DNA of 64,000 nt from Ectocarpus siliculosus (lineage: Eukaryota > Sar > Phaeophyceae > Ectocarpales > Ectocarpaceae), in assembly GCA_000310025.1 (NCBI GenBank), contig FN649740.1, forward strand, positions 1,869,415 through 1,933,414, given 5' to 3'. Shown here piece by piece: positions 58,387-64,000 of the stretch (the stretch's first letter is position 1; the number at the start of each line of letters is the position of its first letter). The notes beneath the pieces were generated by a model. That model saw only the letters and a list, made by a program, of their open reading frames with translations, was not told where the DNA came from and made no database searches. The translations under genes and the position numbers were made by a program.

Positions 58387-61125
58387 TCATCCGCTGCGAG
58401 AACGGCCACCATTTTGGAAGTTGCCAGGTTGACGGGCATTGTGATTGGTCGAAACCATGATGCCAGACGAAGGACCGGTGTGTGCATGCGTTTGTGGTTG
58501 ATAGAGGGACAGAGCACCAGTGTGGTTGGTGTTGATCGAAGGGTGTTGCTGAGGGTGAGAGTTACCCGCAGAATTTCCTGGGGCATACCCACTGTTGTGC
58601 GATTGTGTCTGAAGAGTGTGAGGGGAACCACCACCGTCGGAACAGCGATTCCCAGCATGGTTTCGACGCTGAGAGGACGAAGAGGAAGAGCGCTGGTGGC
58701 GTCTACCCTGATTGTTTTGGCGGTTGTCCGCACTTTTTCGTCGAAAAGACCGCATACGGCCTTGCCAACGTCTAAAAGCAGCAGAATCGTCATTGAGGAG
58801 ACCCAACTCGGGGTTCAACAACCCACTCGAATTCGTGAACGGTGCAACGCATTGCTTCATGGAATGGTCTTCACCCGAGCAGTTCAGACAGCGATTCCTG
58901 TTTTCGCGGAAGGCTTGCGAGCGAGCCTCTTGTGTCAACAAAGGAGTCCACAAAAAAGGATCCTCCGTGTTACGAAAACTAGAAGTGAGAGCGTATACAT
59001 CAGACCAATCGGCTTGCGAAGCAGGCCAAGAATTATAGTTGCGTGTGAAAGGGTCAGCATCGTGCGATTGTACCGGCAAAACTACAGGGTTCTGAGCTGA
59101 ACCTGGTGCCCACTGGCCCGAAGGCGCGGGGGCGCGGTGTTGGGACCGCCGAGGCTGCGAGGAGCCACGCGTCGAAGACAACGAAAAATAAGATGAACCG
59201 CCGATAGCCGGGGTTTTATTTGTCGCTAGAGGCGCGAACGCCTCCCACATATCCGCAATCGACGCAAAGGGAGTGACGGCCGTGGCCAGAGCACCCGGGT
59301 ACAAAATCGGAGACAAACTCGGAAATTGCTTGCAGACCGAATGCCGCACTATTTCTAGAACCATGGATACGCTAGGGGCCAAAGTACGCTCAGAGCCAGT
59401 CACAGACGAAACCAACAAACGAAAAGCACGAAGGTAATCCGCGAAAGAAGTACCATCTGCTACTCCAAATTGATGAAGCCTCAAAAACGACTCTTGACGG
59501 TCGCCGACATCAAATTGCTCCGCAAGATGACGCAACAGCAACTGAAAAGCTTCTGGTCCGGTGGCGCCGCCGTCCAAGCTTCTCTTCACCTGCTGAAAGT
59601 AATCAGCGATGGAAAGGACAAGATCGGCAGTAGAGGGCTTGTCAGGGGTGATCGCACCCGAAAGTTTCTTTTCGAGAGGCCGTTCCCATCCAGGCACGTA
59701 ATCAGTACTGTCCAACCCTTCGCTTTGGTCATCACACAGCAACAATATGTCGGACAAGGCCGTTCGTGTTGTGCGGATGAGCTGTTGGTAGCCGTCCCCA
59801 GGCAACAAAGTTGAAGGGAAGGGCATGGTAGCGACATTTCCAACTTTTTTCAAGTTCAGAGTGATGTACGCCCGTTGGACAGTAACTACGTGAGCCTTGC
59901 GAACTGCCGAAGCAGCCGCATCTACCGTGGCTTGACGAGCATGTGCAATGTTGGAAGAAAGTGGCAAAACACTATCATCCAAAACGACAGGGGGTGCAGC
60001 AGCTGCAACCGAAGAAGCAGCAGGCGGAACACGATCCCAAGACGGTACAACCTGATGAACATCTTGTACGGGCACAAAAGTCGAAGGGGGGGTTGGGTTT
60101 GAGAACCCGGGGTTGTGTGCGATTCCTGAGCCTACAGCATAATCAGCGGTAGAAAAAACAGGAGGTGCAACAGTTTCCGAAGAAACGAGGGGGGCCGAAG
60201 CCTGTGCCATGTTCGAAAACGCAACACGAGTTTCCGAAGAAACGGGGGGGGCCGAAGTCGGAGGGACAAAATCATCACGCAACAAAAAACGAGCATCCGA
60301 AGTTGCGTCCATGAGGGACGGAACTACTTGCCTTTGACGACCTGGCTTGCGGGGCAAACTGGTGTCCGAGCCTGACCCGGTCTTGCACTTGCCTTTGGAG
60401 CTGCGAGCTCCATTCCCGCCACGCTTGGCCACCTTTCTCTCCCGGCTACCACCCACCGAAGAGGACGAAGGCGCCGGGGGTCGACGCGATGCTCCAGCCG
60501 AGCTCCAGCCAGACTCCTCGCCCGAGCTACCAGGACCACTCTCCCGACTCGGTTGCGCCTGCTTGACACGACCCGGCGCCGGCTGCTGGAACACATAGGA
60601 AGCCTCTAAAGGCGGACCGCTGCAGCCAGGGTACACCACCGGAGCAGTGGCACGGGCGTTGGCTGTCCGCATCCCAGCGAGGAAACGGCCGGCCAGATCC
60701 CGAAGATCCAGACGGGAGGTGTTGGCCACATCCACCGCCGCCTGTATGGTGGCGGCCGCCGGCAACGCGATGGCCACTTCCGTGGCCAAGTCCCTGACCG
60801 ATTGGCTATCTTCAGGAAGGAAGTTGAACTGCTGGTACTGCGCAACATCGGCTAGCTTAGCCGGGGTGAACCTGTAATCACCTGGCTCGAACGCGATGAA
60901 GCCACGTCGCGACGACGAGGAGCGGGTGACCGGGCTGGTCGAAGCTGCAGCCGCATACGTTCGAGACGAAGCGGCAGAGGTGGTCGGTGCCGAGGCAGCT
61001 CGCCTGCCGATTCCCGAGGAGCGGGACGATCTCGCCGACGCAGAATTCCACCAGGAAGTCTCCGTCCGAGAGGAGGAGCTCAGGCTCCTCCGAGCGACGC
61101 GCGCTTCGAATGCGAAGCAGATCAT
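58387..61125 (-). CDS. Gag, main part, with CCHC zinc knuckle
   Basis: An open frame of 912 residues. Its first ~35 residues are read antisense through an inverted repeat (61024-61179) and are probably not native. A Ser/Gly-rich basic region follows, then a helical capsid-like segment (QLLLRHLAEQFDVGDRQESF, FADYLRAFRLLVSSV). The zinc knuckle CLNCSGEDHSMKQC, a CX2CX4HX4C motif (58849-58890), is followed by a basic Arg/Ser/Asn-rich tail. The frame ends at TGA (58387). The same frame stays open for another ~130 codons past this stop, so it may be a readthrough site or a point mutation. Gag forms the particle and packages the RNA. Confidence 0.88.
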   Translation of the reverse strand: MICFAFEARVARRSLSSSSRTETSWWNSASARSSRSSGIGRRAASAPTTSAASSRTYAAAASTSPVTRSSSSRRGFIAFEPGDYRFTPAKLADVAQYQQFNFLPEDSQSVRDLATEVAIALPAAATIQAAVDVANTSRLDLRDLAGRFLAGMRTANARATAPVVYPGCSGPPLEASYVFQQPAPGRVKQAQPSRESGPGSSGEESGWSSAGASRRPPAPSSSSVGGSRERKVAKRGGNGARSSKGKCKTGSGSDTSLPRKPGRQRQVVPSLMDATSDARFLLRDDFVPPTSAPPVSSETRVAFSNMAQASAPLVSSETVAPPVFSTADYAVGSGIAHNPGFSNPTPPSTFVPVQDVHQVVPSWDRVPPAASSVAAAAPPVVLDDSVLPLSSNIAHARQATVDAAASAVRKAHVVTVQRAYITLNLKKVGNVATMPFPSTLLPGDGYQQLIRTTRTALSDILLLCDDQSEGLDSTDYVPGWERPLEKKLSGAITPDKPSTADLVLSIADYFQQVKRSLDGGATGPEAFQLLLRHLAEQFDVGDRQESFLRLHQFGVADGTSFADYLRAFRLLVSSVTGSERTLAPSVSMVLEIVRHSVCKQFPSLSPILYPGALATAVTPFASIADMWEAFAPLATNKTPAIGGSSYFSLSSTRGSSQPRRSQHRAPAPSGQWAPGSAQNPVVLPVQSHDADPFTRNYNSWPASQADWSDVYALTSSFRNTEDPFLWTPLLTQEARSQAFRENRNRCLNCSGEDHSMKQCVAPFTNSSGLLNPELGLLNDDSAAFRRWQGRMRSFRRKSADNRQNNQGRRHQRSSSSSSQRRNHAGNRCSDGGGSPHTLQTQSHNSGYAPGNSAGNSHPQQHPSINTNHTGALSLYQPQTHAHTGPSSGIMVSTNHNARQPGNFQNGGRSRSG

Positions 61126-61795
61126 CGACCTCGAGGCACTTCAAAAGAAGTGCGAACAGCAGAGGAGTCAACTGGCCGCCACCTTGACGGCAGACCGGCG
61201 CCAGGAGGACGCGCCCGTCGAAGCGGGCCGTAAGGCCGGCAAACGACGGGAGCAGGACCTCCGCGAACGACCGGTCGTTCGCGGCCAGTTGACTCCTCTG
61301 CTGTTCGCACTTCTTTTGAAGTGCCTCGAGGTCGATGATCTGCTTCGCATTCGAAGCGCGCGTCGCTCGGAGGAGCCTGAGCTCCTCCTCTCGGACGGAG
61401 ACTTCCTGGTGGAATTCTGCGTCGGCGAGATCGTCCTGGGCCTGTCGGGCGGCCGCCCGGTCAGCATCGACGGCGGCGCCGCTCGTCATGCGAACGGCGT
61501 CCGTCCAAGCGGTCGAGCGCGCATCCGCGGACATGACGTCCCACAGGGCTGCGGGGACCCACCGCGGGCAGGAGAGAGGTGCAGCCGTGGCCGGAGCCGT
61601 GGCCGGAGCCGTGGCCGAAGCCGTGGCCGAAGCCGGGGGTACTGCCGAAGCAGGGGTGGCGGCCGAAGCCGAGGGCGCCGCCGAAGCAGCGGTGGTGGCC
61701 GAAGCCGAGGGCGCCGCCGAAGCAGCGGTGGTGGCCGAAGCCGAGGGTGCCGCCGAAGCAGCGGTGGTGGCCGAAGCCGAGGGGGGTAGGACCAT
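60878..61795 (-). CDS. Gag leader, second segment, ending in the inverted repeat
   Basis: 305 codons in the same frame as the upstream leader, separated from it by one TAG. It starts with Ala/Ser-rich 12-residue repeats (36-bp units), then a Trp-containing segment (CPRWVPAALWDVM) and a predicted coiled coil (ADAEFHQEVSVREEELRLL, KQIIDLEALQKKCEQQRSQL). After the inverted repeat the frame runs into unrelated antisense sequence, so the native junction to the Gag core is lost or scrambled. Confidence 0.6.
   Translation of the reverse strand: MVLPPSASATTAASAAPSASATTAASAAPSASATTAASAAPSASAATPASAVPPASATASATAPATAPATAAPLSCPRWVPAALWDVMSADARSTAWTDAVRMTSGAAVDADRAAARQAQDDLADAEFHQEVSVREEELRLLRATRASNAKQIIDLEALQKKCEQQRSQLAANDRSFAEVLLPSFAGLTARFDGRVLLAPVCRQGGGQLTPLLFALLLKCLEVDDLLRIRSARRSEEPELLLSDGDFLVEFCVGEIVPLLGNRQASCLGTDHLCRFVSNVCGCSFDQPGHPLLVVATWLHRVRAR
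61024..61436. repeat. 156-bp inverted repeat with central palindrome inside gag
   Basis: Arms 61024-61179 and 61281-61436 are reverse complements with no mismatch noticed. The 101-bp spacer ends in a 24-bp palindrome (61261-61284, centre ACCGGT). Because of the symmetry both strands encode the same coiled-coil segment. Confidence 0.9.
61570..61790 (-). repeat. 12- and 36-bp coding minisatellite in the Gag leader
   Basis: On the plus strand GCCGTGGCCGGA-type 12-mers (about five) pass into a 36-bp unit containing GCCGAAGCCGAGGGCGCCGC, repeated nearly four times. It encodes an Ala/Ser/Thr/Pro repeat. Confidence 0.85.
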
Positions 61796-63709
61796 CTAGA
61801 CAGGCTCGGCCGGCCGGCCGGTGACTGCAGACCTTGTTCCGCCACCGGTGGTGGAATCCCGAAGCTCGGGAGTCGAAAGCCGAGCTGAAGATGTCGGCTC
61901 GTGCTTGGGGGCGGGAGTCGTGGTCACCATGGTGCTAAGAAGGCCGTGGAGATGGCGATTATAGCGTTCTGCGATTTCGAGACGATGCAAAGCATCAGCC
62001 GTAGCGGCACGTTCATGCGAAGAGGAAAGCATGGGGGGGGGTGGGGGCACGGCGTAAGGGTAAGGGGAAAGGGTAGGGGCAGAGGGTACTGCTGAAACAA
62101 CCGAGGTCGCAGCTAGGGGCGCCGAAGCAGGAGCTAGCATGGCAGAGTCGGTCGAAACGGTAGGATCGAAACCCGCCGTGTGAACACGTGAATCTGTGGA
62201 AAATGCGAGCAGAGGCGTATCTACTGGCATGGAAACAGCGGTGTTTACAGCAGCCGAAGCCGCTGACACAGGGTTCTGTGTGGAAGTAGTGTGGGCGGGG
62301 AAAGGGGCAGACGACACTGTACGCAGGGTCGAAACGGTGCGAAGAGGCGGAGCTGCAGGAATAATAGCATCGCCAGCAGTCGAAACTGTGGGCAGGGGCG
62401 GAGTTAATGGAATGGGCAAAAGTACACGTGCAGCAGTCGAAACCGCAGAGACAGGTGCACCAGTAGTGGGAACATGATAGGCATGTGGGTGGGCAGACGT
62501 CACAGCAGTACGCAGCGTCCAAACGGTACGCAAAGGTGGGGCAGCTAAGGCAGCAGCACCGCGAACAGTCGAAACTGTGGGTAGCGGCGGAGCTAAAGGG
62601 ATGGAGGCAAACACACCTACAGCAGTCGAGACCGCAGGGACAGGCACATTAGCAGTCGAAACTGCACGTGTAGTCGAAACTACTGAAGCTAAAGCATCGG
62701 AGGCAAACGAAATGGCCTGTGAGGGCGAAACCACGGGATCAGATGCAGTAGAATCAGCCGAAAGAGCTGGGGTAGACGAGGCTACTGTGGGGAGTGTACC
62801 AGAGGCAATCGAAATCGCCCGTGTAGTCGAAACTACTGGAACAGTGGTTGGTGATGCGGCGGAATCTGCAAGCGGTGATGTCACTGAAGCAGATGCACGA
62901 CGGTCACGAAGCCGTTGAGCGCGAGCCGCTGCTTGTACACGATCGCTACGAGAAGAAAAAGGGGGAATCGCCGGCACTGTATAGTCGAACTGCAACGTGC
63001 TGCGAGAAGCCGAGCGACTGGACAAGCGTGGTACTACAGGGCCAGCAACATGGTCGAAACCGATGTCGGTCCCAAGAGCAGGGTGCTCAACGGTGGATGG
63101 GGCGAGAGGAAAATTCGAGTCGACATGTGGTTCACGCGGGAATTCAGAAAGCTCATCACCAGCAGCCGTCGAGACGGACTGCTGTTGTACACCCAAAGAC
63201 ACAGAGGCAAAAACCGAAGTTCCAGGTGTGGGTGCTGGCGGTTTGAGGACAGCACCCACGGGGTTAGCGTCGATCGAAGCCGGCGAGGCGAACCTCTCCC
63301 GAATGCGTTGAGCGCGAAGCTCTGACAAACGAGCGGCATCGGCAACAGGGTCAGCGGCACGAGCACCGTCCGAAGACAGCAGCAGTTGTGTGGCCTGACG
63401 GCCAGCTGCCGGGGACCCGAAGGTCGCTACACGGGGCGATGACACTGGCGAACGCGAACGTTCCGAATGCTCAGGACTCGCCGAAGCAGAGTCTGATGAG
63501 CCGACGCTAGGTTGAGACATACCGATAAGCGAGGCAAAGCTAAGCTGTGGTTGGGGCGAAAGCGCAAAAAACTGCAGCAGCAGTCCAAAGCACCAAACCG
63601 CGCCAAGACACAACCAAGCCAGACAACACCGTACGAATAAGCCGACAACGCCAAGTGTAGTGGTATGCACGCGTGATGAAGTCTGGTTGACCCGTGAAGA
63701 AGAACTCAC
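61796..63709 (-). CDS. Ala/Ser/Pro-rich leader ORF of the retrotransposon
   Basis: 637 codons open, but the first ATG lies inside the LTR and the preceding residues are hydrophobic LTR read-through. The likelier start is 63520 (MSQPSVGSSDSASASP), giving about 574 residues. It contains Ser/Thr/Val/Pro-rich repeats of about 60 residues (PPLPTVSTV, APPLRTVWTLRT and PPLPTVSTA, APPLRTVSTLRT), then a short helical segment (HERAATADALHRLEIAERYN). It ends at TAG, with the same frame open afterwards. Function is unknown; it could be an N-terminal extension of Gag. Confidence 0.6.
   Translation of the reverse strand: MSSSSRVNQTSSRVHTTTLGVVGLFVRCCLAWLCLGAVWCFGLLLQFFALSPQPQLSFASLIGMSQPSVGSSDSASASPEHSERSRSPVSSPRVATFGSPAAGRQATQLLLSSDGARAADPVADAARLSELRAQRIRERFASPASIDANPVGAVLKPPAPTPGTSVFASVSLGVQQQSVSTAAGDELSEFPREPHVDSNFPLAPSTVEHPALGTDIGFDHVAGPVVPRLSSRSASRSTLQFDYTVPAIPPFSSRSDRVQAAARAQRLRDRRASASVTSPLADSAASPTTVPVVSTTRAISIASGTLPTVASSTPALSADSTASDPVVSPSQAISFASDALASVVSTTRAVSTANVPVPAVSTAVGVFASIPLAPPLPTVSTVRGAAALAAPPLRTVWTLRTAVTSAHPHAYHVPTTGAPVSAVSTAARVLLPIPLTPPLPTVSTAGDAIIPAAPPLRTVSTLRTVSSAPFPAHTTSTQNPVSAASAAVNTAVSMPVDTPLLAFSTDSRVHTAGFDPTVSTDSAMLAPASAPLAATSVVSAVPSAPTLSPYPYAVPPPPPMLSSSHERAATADALHRLEIAERYNRHLHGLLSTMVTTTPAPKHEPTSSARLSTPELRDSTTGGGTRSAVTGRPAEPV
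63641..63653 (-). promoter_or_regulatory. Primer binding site
   Basis: Two bases inside the 5' LTR the coding strand reads TGGCGTTGTCGGC. Its complement, GCCGACAACGCCA, has the CCA end of a tRNA. I cannot assign the tRNA. Confidence 0.7.
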
Positions 63710-63923
63710 TTGTTGTTACTCTTGTAGAACAGCAGCAGCAGTAGCTGTTGCCTTGGGTATCGGTAGGAATGACACCAAGGGGCACAGGATCCTCTGCACA
63801 AGCAGGGGCTACTAGATCATGTCCCCTACTTTTTATCCTTCCGCGGAGAGTTACATCTCTCCGCGCCTTCTAGAAGGAACCAAGCCCTTCTATGTTCCGT
63901 CTACACATCTGAATCCTGTAACA
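63656..63923 (-). repeat. LTR (5' LTR of the element)
   Basis: 268 bp with TG...CA ends, matching 49818-50085 except at three positions. It is directly followed by the TTCG target duplication. Confidence 0.98.
63829..63865 (-). promoter_or_regulatory. LTR promoter: hairpin plus TATA-like box
   Basis: On the coding strand a CGCGGAGAG / CTCTCCGCG hairpin (63842-63865, 6-base loop) lies just upstream of GGATAAAAAG (63829-63838), a TATA-like box. The hairpin could also act in the RNA. Confidence 0.5.
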
Positions 63924-64000
63924 TTCGACGCCAGTTCTAGTTCACATAGACTACATCTATATTTTTCCGATGGCAACCGGACGTTTTTAGAGTAGAGAAT

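Larger units (their letters stand above)
49818..63923 (-). mobile_element. Ty3/gypsy chromovirus-type LTR retrotransposon carrying a NADAR domain
   Basis: A 14.1-kb element transcribed on the minus strand. LTRs of 268 bp lie at 49818-50085 and 63656-63923, with TG...CA ends, three transition differences and a TTCG duplication on both sides (49814-49817, 63924-63927). Order from the 5' end: LTR, primer site, long Ala/Ser/Pro-rich leader, Gag with CCHC knuckle, NADAR domain, DTGS protease, reverse transcriptase, RNase H, Ser/Pro-rich linker, integrase, chromodomain, Tudor-like domain, LTR. The protease-RT-RNase H-integrase order is Ty3/gypsy. Breaks: TAG at 61796, an inverted repeat in Gag, in-frame TGA at 58387 and frame changes near 58100, 55765 and 54440. 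LTR divergence of about 1 percent suggests a fairly young insertion. It sits in the presumed intron of the Cys-box gene. Confidence 0.97.

Noticed and set aside
60896-61789. 297-residue plus-strand ORF across the gag leader
   Set aside because: It exists because the inverted repeat and the GC-rich minisatellite are open on both strands.
63520-63709. Hydrophobic N-terminus of the retrotransposon leader as a signal or envelope segment
   Set aside because: It is encoded partly by the LTR, upstream of a better start at 63520, and no envelope-like ORF is present.

Overview
The window looks like nuclear DNA of a stramenopile with a complex red-derived plastid, most likely a brown alga of the Ectocarpus type (inference). 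Two metabolic genes start with a signal peptide that runs into an AF-type plastid targeting motif (GNAFLAPP and ADAFVAPP). Genes are split into short GC-rich exons by introns of roughly 0.1-1.5 kb, polyglutamine, polyglycine and polyasparagine tracts are common, and a large chromodomain Ty3/gypsy retrotransposon is present.

Layout. Positions 1-610 are a poor-quality contig end. Positions 641-3687 (minus) hold the 5' part of a plastid ferredoxin-sulfite reductase. Positions 6036-9289 (plus) hold a complete four-exon BTB/KCTD-type protein. Positions 12902-26145 (minus) hold a very long unrecognised coiled-coil and low-complexity protein; fifteen exons could be joined with consistent splice phase, giving about 1,819 residues. 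Divergent to it, positions 26623-43705 (plus) hold a plastid-targeted fused anthranilate synthase (TrpE plus TrpG) in at least 18 exons; one exon or more is missing in or near an 833-bp assembly gap. Between its third and fourth recognised exons lies a broken BED-type zinc-finger ORF flanked by arrays of a ~42-bp repeat. Positions 45394-45750 (minus) hold a broken parallel beta-helix protein. Positions 47891-49546 (plus) hold the start of a secreted protein with a ubiquitin-protease-like Cys box.

That last gene is followed by a 14.1-kb LTR retrotransposon (49818-63923, coded on the minus strand) with 268-bp LTRs that differ at three positions and a TTCG target duplication. Its reading frames encode Gag with a CCHC knuckle, a NADAR/YbiA-like domain, an aspartic protease, reverse transcriptase, RNase H and integrase, then a chromodomain and a Tudor-like tail. 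Several frame breaks show that this copy is damaged.

The most unusual observations are the NADAR domain inside a retrotransposon polyprotein; a dispersed ~100-bp element found seven times, always in introns and often beside a splice site, twice next to duplicated splice junctions and once between long direct repeats; introns built from tandem duplications; two homology-supported GC-AG introns in one gene; and a BED-finger ORF framed by higher-order minisatellite arrays.
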